Origin: an uncultured Rhizobium sp.
GTDB taxonomy: Bacteria; Pseudomonadota; Alphaproteobacteria; Rhizobiales; Rhizobiaceae
DNA length: 33,898 bases
Reading direction: 5' to 3'
Assembly: GCA_945952045.1 (NCBI GenBank)
Contig: CAMFHE010000049.1
Coordinates: 1 to 33,898 of the forward strand
Position 1 is the stretch's first letter, and each line of letters begins with the position of its first letter. Shown here one piece after another: positions 16,807-24,488 of the stretch. The translations under genes and the position numbers were made by a program. The notes under the pieces are model-generated. The model did not search any database. It saw only the letters and a program-made list of their open reading frames with translations, and was not told the DNA's origin.

Positions 16807-17731
16807 GGTCGGACTCCAGCTTCGCATTCGTGGAAACGGGATGCGGGTTATGATGGCCATGATCGTGGCCGCAGCCACAATCCGGTCCATGAATATGCCC
16901 GCTCTCCTGCCCATGAGCATGACCGTGGTCGTGGTGATGCCCGTCTTCAGGATGGCAATGATCGGTGATCGAGCCGTCGGCATGCTGCACCCGGCCGTCC
17001 GGCAGGTGGGTATGGTCATGATGATGGCTATAGACCGCCAGCGTCTCGGCAGCACGCGCACCGAACAGGCGACGATACTCGGCGCTGCGGCTGACCACCT
17101 GCGGCGTGCCGCGGCAGCAGACATGGCCGTTCAAACATATGACGGTATCCGTCTCCGCCATGACCACATGCAGATCGTGGGAAATCAACAGGATGCCGCA
17201 GCCCGTGGAATTGCGGATCGACTTGATCAAATCGTAAAGCGCGATCTCACCGGAAAAATCCACCCCTTGCACAGGCTCGTCGAGCACTAGCAGATCCGGC
17301 TTGCGGGCAACCGCGCGCGCCAACAGCGCCCGCTGGAATTCACCGCCAGAGAGATGCTGCACCTCGGCCTTGGCCAGATGCGCGATGCCGACTGCATCGA
17401 GCGCCGCGGCGACCTCGCGCTCAGGCAAGGAACCCGTCAGCGTCATCAGCCGGAGAACGGTCAGCGGCAGCGTCCAGTCGACGGTGATTTTTTGCGGCAC
17501 ATAGCCGACCTTCAGGCCGGACTTGCGCTCGACCCGCCCCTCATCCGGCTTCAGCACACCGATCGCCGTCTTGGCGCTGGTGGATTTGCCCGAGCCGTTC
17601 GGCCCGATCAGCGTCACGATCTCGCCCTGGGCGACCGAGAAATCGACGCCACGCACCAGCCAGCGGCCATTGCGGCGCACGCCGACATCATGGAGCGAAA
17701 CAAGCGGTTTGGCAGCGGGGGCGTTCAGCAT
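16799..17731 (-). CDS. znuC: Zinc ABC transporter ATP-binding protein ZnuC with long His-rich tail
   Basis: The 310-residue ATPase has Walker A GPNGSGKST (43-51), signature LSGGEFQR (127-134), Walker B LLVLDEP (147-153) and the switch His in ISHD (184-186). Beyond the usual domain end (about 230), residues 236-297 form an extension with some 20 histidines and a few Asp and Cys (for example SHHHDHTH, GHHHDHGHAHG and DCGCGHDHGHH), likely able to bind zinc on the cytoplasmic face. The upstream ribosome site is weak (GGAAAA). The gene diverges from znuA across a 101-nt region with two palindromes. Confidence 0.95.
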   Translation of the reverse strand: MLNAPAAKPLVSLHDVGVRRNGRWLVRGVDFSVAQGEIVTLIGPNGSGKSTSAKTAIGVLKPDEGRVERKSGLKVGYVPQKITVDWTLPLTVLRLMTLTGSLPEREVAAALDAVGIAHLAKAEVQHLSGGEFQRALLARAVARKPDLLVLDEPVQGVDFSGEIALYDLIKSIRNSTGCGILLISHDLHVVMAETDTVICLNGHVCCRGTPQVVSRSAEYRRLFGARAAETLAVYSHHHDHTHLPDGRVQHADGSITDHCHPEDGHHHDHGHAHGQESGHIHGPDCGCGHDHGHHNPHPVSTNAKLESDRA

Positions 17732-17771
17732 GACTTTTTTCCAGAAGGCTGTTGCACGAAGCTATGGCACA

Positions 17772-17786
17772 CGTTATAGCATAACG
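17772..17786. promoter_or_regulatory. Candidate Zur operator 1 (znuC side)
   Basis: A perfect inverted repeat CGTTAT-AGC-ATAACG in the znuA/znuC divergent region. AT-rich GTTAT...ATAAC arms fit the general form of alphaproteobacterial Zur boxes. Its centre is 22 bp from that of operator 2. Confidence 0.6.
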
Positions 17787-17792
17787 CAATTA

Positions 17793-17809
17793 ACGTAATA
17801 ACATTACAT
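17793..17809. promoter_or_regulatory. Candidate Zur operator 2 (znuA side)
   Basis: An inverted repeat GTAAT-AAC-ATTAC (17795-17807) with partly matching flanks. On the minus strand it reads AATGTTATTAC, close to the Zur box form I recall from Agrobacterium. It lies 24 nt before the znuA start. Confidence 0.65.
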
Positions 17810-17832
17810 TCCACTTCAAGGGAAGATATCGG

Positions 17833-18804
17833 ATGAAAGCCGCCAGACTGCCCCTCCTCGCCACCGCCGCCCTCCTGCTTGCAGGCGCCGCCCATGCCGA
17901 GACGCCCAAGGTCGTCGTTTCGATCAAGCCGATCCATTCGCTGGTCGCGGCGATCATGAAAGGCGTCGGCGAACCGGGACTGATCGTCGAGGGCGCGAAC
18001 TCGCCGCACACCTATAATATGAAACCGTCCAGCGCCAAAAAACTGCAGGATGCCGACGTCGTCTTCTGGGTGGGGCACGGACTTGAGGCCTTTCTCGAAA
18101 AGCCGCTCGAAGCCTTGGGCAACAAGGCGACCATCGTCGAGCTGGACGACGCTCCCGGGCTGACAAAGCTGAAATTCCGTGAAGGCGGCGCTTTCGAGCC
18201 GCATGACCACGGCGATCACGACCATGATGCGGATGGGGATGGCGATGAGGCCGCTGAAGGGCAGGAACATCACCATCATGACGAAGGCGAGTTCGACATG
18301 CATCTCTGGCTCGATCCCGCCAATGCCAAGGCCATGGCGGCGCAGATCGAGACAGTGCTGATGAAGGCGGACCCGCATAATGCGCAGGCCTATGCGGCCA
18401 ATGCCAAGCAGTTGAACGAAAAGCTCGACTCGCTCGACAAGGAGCTGGCGGCCAGCGTCGAACCGATCAAGGACAAGCCCTTCATCGTCTTCCACGACGC
18501 CTACCAGTATTTCGAGAACCGCTATCATGTCCGCGTTGCCGGCTCGATCACCGTCAGCCCCGAGACCTTGCCAGGCGCAGACCGCATCTCCCAGATCCAC
18601 AAGAAAGTCACCGAACTTGGCGCAACCTGCGTCTTCGCCGAACCGCAATTCGAGCCGAAACTCGTCAAGGTCGTCATCGAAGGTACGCCCGCCAGGTCCG
18701 GCACGCTCGATCCCGAAGCGGCAACCCTCACCGAAGGCCCGGATCTCTATTTCGAGCTGATGCGCAATATCTCCACCTCCCTGACGACCTGCCTCAAGCA
18801 ATAG
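17833..18804 (+). CDS. znuA: Zinc ABC transporter periplasmic binding protein ZnuA
   Basis: The 323-residue precursor has a signal peptide (hydrophobic LPLLATAALLLAGAAHA, cleavage near residue 22). Zinc ligands typical of the cluster A-I binding proteins are visible: His59 (NSPHTY), His157 (DMHLWLDP) and His221 (VFHDAY). A His/Asp-rich loop (about 123-150, including HDHGDHDHD and EHHHHDEGE) is the usual zinc-collecting insertion of ZnuA. Cys266 and Cys320 probably form the conserved disulfide. A GGGAAG site precedes the ATG. It is divergent from znuCB-zur and supplies that permease. Confidence 0.96.
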   Translation: MKAARLPLLATAALLLAGAAHAETPKVVVSIKPIHSLVAAIMKGVGEPGLIVEGANSPHTYNMKPSSAKKLQDADVVFWVGHGLEAFLEKPLEALGNKATIVELDDAPGLTKLKFREGGAFEPHDHGDHDHDADGDGDEAAEGQEHHHHDEGEFDMHLWLDPANAKAMAAQIETVLMKADPHNAQAYAANAKQLNEKLDSLDKELAASVEPIKDKPFIVFHDAYQYFENRYHVRVAGSITVSPETLPGADRISQIHKKVTELGATCVFAEPQFEPKLVKVVIEGTPARSGTLDPEAATLTEGPDLYFELMRNISTSLTTCLKQ

Positions 18805-18877
18805 TCTTAGACAGCCTCAATCCAGTCTGAAAGGCTACTTGCAGGGAACGATACGCCAGTTCCATTCCAGGATAGCC

Positions 18878-20809
18878 ATGACGATGCAGAACGAGAATGT
18901 CTCAACGGCCCGCCTCGCCTTCGAGGCGGGCGACTACAATGGCGCGTTGCGTCATCTTCAGGCGCATATCTCGAATACCGGCGAAATCGATGAACAGGTC
19001 GCGACGCTTCTTGGGGAAAGCTTGCTACGACTGGATCTTCCCGGAGAAGCCGCCGATTTCTTCGAAATGGCGGCGGACGCCAATGAGGCCAATGCCTTTC
19101 AACATCATCGTGACGCAGCTTTTGCCTATTTCCGCGCCGACAATACCGACAAGGCGCTGCTGAACGCAATGAAGGCCTTCCGTCTCGGCAGCGATCCGGA
19201 ACTGACCTTCGTCCTGATTTCCCTGCTCATCAAAACCGATGAGCCGCAGCTGGTCGAGCAGCTGAAATTCAGATTGCTGGAAAGCGACGATCTCAAACAT
19301 CTGGAACTGGCTTTCAAGCTCATCGATGCGGATCGCTGGGATGCACGCTCATTGCTGCTCATGCAGAAACTGCACCGTCACAAGCCTGACGACACGGTCA
19401 TCCGTAACGCGATGCTGACATTGGCGCGGGAGTTCTGCGACTACGATACGCTGGATGCCGAGGAGCGTCGTCTGCCGCCGGCCGAATGGCTGCGACCCAA
19501 TCTTTTGATGCAGGAGACGCCGCACGACAACATCCATTGGTGTGCCGACGAAGCGGCCAATCGGCTCGCGCTCAATGCGATGACGATCCAGCCAATGCAG
19601 AAAAACGCGACGGGTCGCAACAGGCGCGCCAGAGCGCATGCCTGGGGTGAAAAAATCCGGGTGGGTTACCTGTCCTCCGATTTCTTCCCAAGCCACGCGA
19701 CGATGCGTCTGCTGGGCGACGTGCTGCGCCGGCACGACAGATCGCAATTTGAAATCGTCCTTTTCTGCACGACGCCGGAACGGCTCTACGCCGATCCCGA
19801 AAAGCAGGCGGCGCGCGCGTCCTGGGGCGAAATCGTGTATCTCTCCGATCTCGATGACGCCGAAGCGGCAAAACGAATTCGTGCGCGCAACATCGACATT
19901 CTGGTCGACCTGAAGGGACATACGGCCCATTCGCGCGTCTCTATCCTGAACCACGGTCCTGCCCCCGTGCAATTGACCTGGCTCGGCTTTCCCGGAAGCG
20001 TCATCGATATCGATCTCGATTACGTCATCGGCGACCGCTTCGTTCTGCCCGAAACGTCGAAGCCCTTCTATCAGGAAAAATTCTGCCGCCTGCCGGAGAG
20101 CTACCAGCCCAACGATCCAACGGCGCGGGTTCTTCCGGAGGCCGGAAAACGCGCCGAATGGGGCCTGCCCGATGACCGGTTCGTCTTCGCCTCGTTCAAC
20201 GGCTCCGCCAAGATCAGCCGCGAGACCGTCGATCTCTGGGCACGCATTCTTCGACAGGTCCCCGATTCCGTTTTATGGGTCATGTGCAAGACGGCTGAAA
20301 TGGAGGCCAATCTTCGCAAACGTCTCGGCGAGCTCGGCGTCGATCCTGCCCGGATGATTGCAACCACCGGCGTGCCCTATGAGGAACATATCGAACGCGT
20401 TCAGATCGCCGATCTGGCGCTCGACACCTTTCCCTGTAACGGCCACACGACGACATCCGACATGCTCTGGGCCGGGCTGCCGGTCCTGAGCAAGCGCGGG
20501 CAGCATTTTGCTTCACGGGTTTCGGAAAGCTTGTTGAACGCGATGGAATTGCCGGAACTCGTCGCTATCTCCGATGAGGATTTCGTCGAACGCGGCGTCG
20601 CATTGGCAAAAGACGCCCAACGGCTTGCCGCACTGCGCAGCCGCCTGATCGAACAACGCTTCAGCGCACCGCTCTTCGATGCGGAACGTTTCTGCCGTCA
20701 TCTGGAAACCGCGTTCCGAATGATGGCGGACCGGGCTCGGAATGGCGATGCGCCGGATCATTTCGACGTGCCGGCATTGCCGCCACGAAGCGGGACGTTC
20801 AAATTGTAA
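18878..20809 (+). CDS. OGT/SPINDLY-type glycosyltransferase (GT41-like) with TPR-like N-terminus
   Basis: The 643-residue protein starts with a helical, TPR-like region (about 1-200; ARLAFEAGDYNGALRHLQAH is a recognisable repeat). The C-terminal catalytic region (about 245-620) resembles O-GlcNAc transferase: VGYLSSDFFPSHATM, DILVDLKGHTAHSR, HGPAPVQLTWLGFPGS, FASFNGSAKISRETVDLW and LDTFPCNGHTTTSDMLWAGL. The last two segments line the nucleotide-sugar site in the family. The ATG at 18878 has AGGA 5 nt before it; an upstream TTG frame extension is less likely. Bacterial members modify proteins or build surface glycans; the target here is unknown, and the neighbours (znuA and an RcnB-like gene) give no hint. 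Confidence 0.88.
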   Translation: MTMQNENVSTARLAFEAGDYNGALRHLQAHISNTGEIDEQVATLLGESLLRLDLPGEAADFFEMAADANEANAFQHHRDAAFAYFRADNTDKALLNAMKAFRLGSDPELTFVLISLLIKTDEPQLVEQLKFRLLESDDLKHLELAFKLIDADRWDARSLLLMQKLHRHKPDDTVIRNAMLTLAREFCDYDTLDAEERRLPPAEWLRPNLLMQETPHDNIHWCADEAANRLALNAMTIQPMQKNATGRNRRARAHAWGEKIRVGYLSSDFFPSHATMRLLGDVLRRHDRSQFEIVLFCTTPERLYADPEKQAARASWGEIVYLSDLDDAEAAKRIRARNIDILVDLKGHTAHSRVSILNHGPAPVQLTWLGFPGSVIDIDLDYVIGDRFVLPETSKPFYQEKFCRLPESYQPNDPTARVLPEAGKRAEWGLPDDRFVFASFNGSAKISRETVDLWARILRQVPDSVLWVMCKTAEMEANLRKRLGELGVDPARMIATTGVPYEEHIERVQIADLALDTFPCNGHTTTSDMLWAGLPVLSKRGQHFASRVSESLLNAMELPELVAISDEDFVERGVALAKDAQRLAALRSRLIEQRFSAPLFDAERFCRHLETAFRMMADRARNGDAPDHFDVPALPPRSGTFKL

Positions 20810-20813
20810 CAAG

Positions 20814-20840
20814 AAGGGCGCGGATTTCCGCGCCCTTTTC
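20814..20840. terminator. Bidirectional terminator
   Basis: A perfect 10-bp stem AAGGGCGCGG/CCGCGCCCTT with a 4-nt loop, followed by TT on the plus strand. It lies 5 nt after the glycosyltransferase stop and 12 nt before the end of the convergent RcnB-like gene. Confidence 0.88.
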
Positions 20841-20851
20841 GTTCCGTGGTT

Positions 20852-21163
20852 TTATCGCGCCGCTGCCAGACCGACGATCAGGCCGGTCGCGGCGCTGATC
20901 AGCAGATACTGATTATCGATGCGCACCCATTGTTCGCCACGGCGGGGCTGCGCAAGGTGATAACGGCGGTAGTCGCGGGCGTTGATGATATTGCGGCGTT
21001 CGGCGCGCGACAGTTTTCCACCCTTGGCCCAGCGGTGCTTGTGAACGACGACCCGCTTGTCGAAGCGCTTTTCGATCGTCACATGGCGATGCTGATCGGC
21101 AGACGCCGCGAACGGCGTTGCAAGGAACGAAGCGGCGACAAGAGCGGCAAGAAGCTTTTTCAT
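20852..21163 (-). CDS. Small exported RcnB-like protein
   Basis: The 103-residue precursor has a clear signal peptide (MKKLLAALVAASFLATPFAA, then SADQH). The mature part is strongly basic and rich in His and Arg. It ends in a pattern typical of RcnB-domain proteins: GEQWVRIDNQYLLISAATGL, followed by a short hydrophobic end. RcnB of E. coli is a periplasmic protein affecting nickel/cobalt homeostasis, but most rhizobial relatives are uncharacterised and metal binding is not shown here. AAGGAT lies 6 nt before the ATG. Confidence 0.75.
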   Translation of the reverse strand: MKKLLAALVAASFLATPFAASADQHRHVTIEKRFDKRVVVHKHRWAKGGKLSRAERRNIINARDYRRYHLAQPRRGEQWVRIDNQYLLISAATGLIVGLAAAR

Positions 21164-21321
21164 CGGGGTATCCTTTCCTGAGAAGACACCCCGAACTTAT
21201 TGCCCAAGATATGAACCGAAGATGAAGATAGAAATTACAATTCCGTAATGAATTCCGTCACTTAATATGGAAATCTCAGATATGGATTTCAGAAAAATGC
21301 TAAGCTTTTCATAGCAATAGC

Positions 21322-21347
21322 GGGAGGCGACACATCTGTCGCCTCCC
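21322..21347 (-). terminator. Hairpin after the sugar operon, probable transcript end
   Basis: Perfect 11-bp arms GGGAGGCGACA and TGTCGCCTCCC with a 4-nt loop, 15 nt past the aldo/keto reductase stop. No T tract follows on the minus strand, so it may protect a 3' end rather than terminate on its own. Confidence 0.5.
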
Positions 21348-21362
21348 ATTGAAACAGACATA

Positions 21363-22397
21363 TCAGCTGTCGAGTTCGGCCGATTCCGTCCAGAGATTGA
21401 CGTCGGCTTCGCGGGCATAGAGATCGATTTCCGCCAGTTCCGCCGCGGTAAAATCAGGATTGTCGAGCGCGCGCACGCAATCGACGATCTGGGAGGCGCG
21501 GCTGGCGCCGATCAGAGCAGACGTGACCCGGCCGCCGCGCAAAGCCCAGGCAAGCGCCAGCTGCGCCAGCGTCTGGCCGCGCTTTTCGGCAATGCCGTTC
21601 AGCTTGCGGATGTTGTCGATGATCGAAGGCTTGATGAAATCGCGCTTGAGGAAGTGATTCAACGCCGCGCGGCTGTCATCGGGAATGCCGCCCAGATATT
21701 TCGACGTCAGCATGCCCTGCGCCAGGGGCGTGAAAACGATGGAACCCATGCCGAGTTCGTCCAGCGTATCCAGTAGGCCATCCTCCTCGATCCAGCGGTT
21801 GATCATGGAATAGCTCGGCTGATGGATCAGGCAAGGCGTGCCAAGTTGCTTCAGGATTGCTGCAGCCTCGCGGGTCCGCTGCGAATTGTAGGACGAGATG
21901 CCGACATAGAGTGCGCGGCCGGAGCGGACGATATGGTCCAGCGCGCCGCAGGTTTCCTCCAGCGGCGTATCCGGGTCGAAGCGGTGCGAATAGAAGATAT
22001 CGACATAGTCGAGGCCCATGCGCTTCAGGCTTTGGTCGCAGGAGGCGATCAGGTATTTGCGGCTGCCCCATTCGCCGTAAGGCCCCGGCCACATGTCGTA
22101 GCCGGCCTTGGAGGAGATGATCAGCTCGTCGCGCAACCCGGCGAAATCGCTGCGCAGGATTTCGCCGAAGGCGGTTTCGGCGCTGCCGGGCGGCGGGCCG
22201 TAATTGTTGGCGAGGTCGAAATGGGTGATGCCGAGGTCGAAAGCGGTGCGGCACATCTCGACCTTGCGCTGGTGCGGCGTGTCTTCGCCGAAATTGTGCC
22301 AGAGGCCGAGCGAGATCGCCGGCAGCTTCAGGCCGGAGCGCCCCACCCGATTGTATTTCATCTTGCTGTATCGATCGTCAGCCGGGGTCCAGGCCAT
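21363..22397 (-). CDS. Aldo/keto reductase (YghZ / L-glyceraldehyde 3-phosphate reductase-like)
   Basis: The 344-residue NADPH-dependent TIM-barrel reductase contains the catalytic tetrad Asp61 and Tyr66 (FDLANNYG), Lys97 (SSKAGY) and His138 (YSHRFD). The distinctive YghZ/Kv-beta-like features (NNYGPPPGSAE, GPYGEWGSRKYL and HQPSYSMINRW) point to the AKR14-type subgroup, which reduces L-glyceraldehyde 3-phosphate and methylglyoxal. The ATG at 22397 has GAGG 7 nt upstream; an earlier start at 22412 is less supported. It is the last gene of the minus-strand sugar locus, after a 125-nt gap that holds a repeat, so it may have its own transcript. Confidence 0.9.
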   Translation of the reverse strand: MAWTPADDRYSKMKYNRVGRSGLKLPAISLGLWHNFGEDTPHQRKVEMCRTAFDLGITHFDLANNYGPPPGSAETAFGEILRSDFAGLRDELIISSKAGYDMWPGPYGEWGSRKYLIASCDQSLKRMGLDYVDIFYSHRFDPDTPLEETCGALDHIVRSGRALYVGISSYNSQRTREAAAILKQLGTPCLIHQPSYSMINRWIEEDGLLDTLDELGMGSIVFTPLAQGMLTSKYLGGIPDDSRAALNHFLKRDFIKPSIIDNIRKLNGIAEKRGQTLAQLALAWALRGGRVTSALIGASRASQIVDCVRALDNPDFTAAELAEIDLYAREADVNLWTESAELDS

Positions 22398-22427
22398 GGG
22401 AAATCCTCTCATTGAAAATGCGCGGGC

Positions 22428-22490
22428 AGCTTTTCTATCCCATTTCCGAACGGAAAACCGGTATCCACTTTTCCTGGAAATGCTTTAGCA
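22428..22490. repeat. Rhizobial intergenic palindromic repeat, copy C
   Basis: Reversed relative to copy B. The palindrome TTTCCG (22443-22448) / CGGAAA (22451-22456) is followed by CCGGTATCCACTTTTCCTGG and AAATGCTTTAGC. It is inserted between two co-directional genes of the sugar locus. Confidence 0.65.
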
Positions 22491-22522
22491 CCGCCCGCGC
22501 GGGACCATACCCGATGGCGGGC

Positions 22523-23656
22523 TTACTTCAAGAGCGCCCGCGCTTCCTCGATGCCGAGCGCCGCCGGCTGGGTGCAGGTCGTCGACAAGTCGATGAAGCG
22601 GCCCTCCTCGCCGGATTTGAGGATCGAGGTCATGACATCGACGGCATGCAGCGCCCGGTCGAGCGAGCAGCGGGCATCGCGCCCCTCGATCAGCGCCATC
22701 GCCATGTCGGCGAGGCCCGCCGTACGGTAATTGGCGACCATGGCATGCGGATGCTCCTGATTGTCGATGCCGAAGGGATGATCCCAGGCGTCGAGCGCCC
22801 GGATATCCTTGTCGCGGCCGCTGACTTCCACCGGCCCGCCGAAGAAATTCGGATCGGGCACGTAGATCGAGCCTTCGGTGCCATAAAGCTCCATATTGGC
22901 ATGGCGATGCGACCAGACATCCCAGCTTGCCGAGAGCGTCACCGTCGCGCCGCTTTCGAATTCCAGCAAAGCCTGGATTGTCGTAGGCGTCTTGACTTCG
23001 AGCACCTCGCCACTACGCGGCTGGCTGGAGATGGTGCGGGTGGTCTGGGCCATGGAAGTCATGGCGCCGACGCGCTTCACCGGGCCGATGAGGTTGATGA
23101 GGTTGGCGATGTAATACGGCCCCATGTCGAGGATCGGGCCGCCGCCGGGCAGGAAGAAGAAATCGGGATTGGGATGCCACATCTCCATGCCCGGCCCCAT
23201 GACATAGCAGGCGCCGGAGGTGATGCGGCCGATGCCGCCCCTGTCGATGTAATCGCGGGCAAGCTGGTGCGCGCCGCCGAGGAAGGTATCCGGCGCGCAA
23301 CCGACTGAAAGGCCCTTTTCGCGGGCAACGCGGCGCAGCTCCTCGCCCTCTTCCAGCGAAAGCACGAGCGGCTTTTCGGAATAGACATGCTTGCCGGCTT
23401 CAAGGATCGCCTTGGAGACGGCGTAGTGCGCGCCCGGGATCGTCAGGTTGACGATGACGTCGATCTCGTCATCGGCGAGCAGTTCCTCGACAGTCTCGGC
23501 GCGGACGTTGAATTCCTCGGCCTTGGCCTGCGCCGCATTGACATTGATGTCGGCGCAGGCGCGCACCGCGATGCCCTTGAACAGCGGCGCGAGCGAGAAA
23601 TAGGTGGTGGAGATATTGCCGCATCCGAGGATGCCGACGCCAAGTTCTCTGGTCAT
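22523..23656 (-). CDS. Gfo/Idh/MocA family oxidoreductase
   Basis: The 377-residue NAD(P)-dependent sugar dehydrogenase type enzyme has an N-terminal Rossmann fold with VGILGCGNIS (residues 7-16) and the diagnostic EKP motif (SEKPL, 93-97). The C-terminal catalytic domain includes GGGPILDMGPYYIANLINLI, a typical substrate-site helix. Members oxidise hydroxyls of sugars or inositols, often at C3 of a pyranose. It starts 13 nt after the end of the isomerase/epimerase gene, so the two form a unit. The ribosome site before ATG 23656 is weak. The exact substrate is unknown. Confidence 0.92.
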   Translation of the reverse strand: MTRELGVGILGCGNISTTYFSLAPLFKGIAVRACADINVNAAQAKAEEFNVRAETVEELLADDEIDVIVNLTIPGAHYAVSKAILEAGKHVYSEKPLVLSLEEGEELRRVAREKGLSVGCAPDTFLGGAHQLARDYIDRGGIGRITSGACYVMGPGMEMWHPNPDFFFLPGGGPILDMGPYYIANLINLIGPVKRVGAMTSMAQTTRTISSQPRSGEVLEVKTPTTIQALLEFESGATVTLSASWDVWSHRHANMELYGTEGSIYVPDPNFFGGPVEVSGRDKDIRALDAWDHPFGIDNQEHPHAMVANYRTAGLADMAMALIEGRDARCSLDRALHAVDVMTSILKSGEEGRFIDLSTTCTQPAALGIEEARALLK

Positions 23657-23669
23657 GGGTCAGGTCCGT

Positions 23670-24431
23670 TCAATAGGTCTTGAGCGATGCGATCGAGCGG
23701 CGCACCAGGCGGCCGAGATCGTTCGGATTGTCGTGTTCGACGATGAAATGGCGCGCCGGCGTGTTGCGCAGTGCCGGCAGCAGCTTGTCCCACGGCACGG
23801 TGCCATGCCCGACATCGGCCCAGCCGTCCTCATCGGTATTTTCGCCCGCCGGCGCGATGTCCTTGACGTGGACGGACGTAATGCGTGGGCCGTATTTCTC
23901 GATCCACATGAAGGGATCGGCCTTGCCGCGCACCACCCAGGCGATATCCGCCTCCCAGCTCAGCGACGGGCCGCCGGCGAAAATCTGGTCGAGCGGCATG
24001 GAGCCGTCCTCCAGCGGGAAGAATTCGAAATCATGGTTGTGCCAGCCGAAATCGAAACCGGCCTCGCGGATCGGCTTGCCGGCCTTTTCCAGCCGGGCGC
24101 CGAGCGCATGCCAGCCGGCGGCATCGGTCGGCCGCTCCTCCGGCATCAGCCAGGGGCAATAGACCGAGCGCATGCCGAGCGTGCGGGCAATCGCAAGCGC
24201 CCGCTGTGGATCGTTTTCGAGAAGCTCAATGCTGAAATGCCCGGTCGGCATGGAAAGCCCCCGCGCATCCAGCTCCGCCTTCAGGGCATCGAGCCCGGCC
24301 TGATCCAGATCGCCGTAAACGCCGGCAAAGCCTTCGACCTGTTTGTAACCGGCATCGGCGAGAAGCGCGTAGACCTCGGAATAGGGCGGATAGTTGCGGG
24401 CGCTGTAAAGCTGGAAACTGAAATCGGTCAT
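23670..24431 (-). CDS. TIM-barrel sugar isomerase/epimerase family protein
   Basis: The 253-residue xylose-isomerase-like barrel (AP endonuclease 2 superfamily) carries likely metal ligands in WHNHDFEF (130-137), LSWEADIAW (158-165), SVHVKD (186-191) and FIVEHDNP (229-236, Glu232). Such proteins act as epimerases, keto-sugar isomerases or lyases with a divalent metal. Strong GGAGG lies 7 nt before the ATG. It sits between the beta-mannosidase and the Gfo/Idh/MocA dehydrogenase; this pairing is frequent in loci where a sugar is first oxidised to a keto intermediate. Confidence 0.9.
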   Translation of the reverse strand: MTDFSFQLYSARNYPPYSEVYALLADAGYKQVEGFAGVYGDLDQAGLDALKAELDARGLSMPTGHFSIELLENDPQRALAIARTLGMRSVYCPWLMPEERPTDAAGWHALGARLEKAGKPIREAGFDFGWHNHDFEFFPLEDGSMPLDQIFAGGPSLSWEADIAWVVRGKADPFMWIEKYGPRITSVHVKDIAPAGENTDEDGWADVGHGTVPWDKLLPALRNTPARHFIVEHDNPNDLGRLVRRSIASLKTY

Positions 24432-24488
24432 CTCTTATCCTCCTGCGGCCGGGTCGCCGCACTGTTTGCTGTGATGTTTCGCCAGGCC

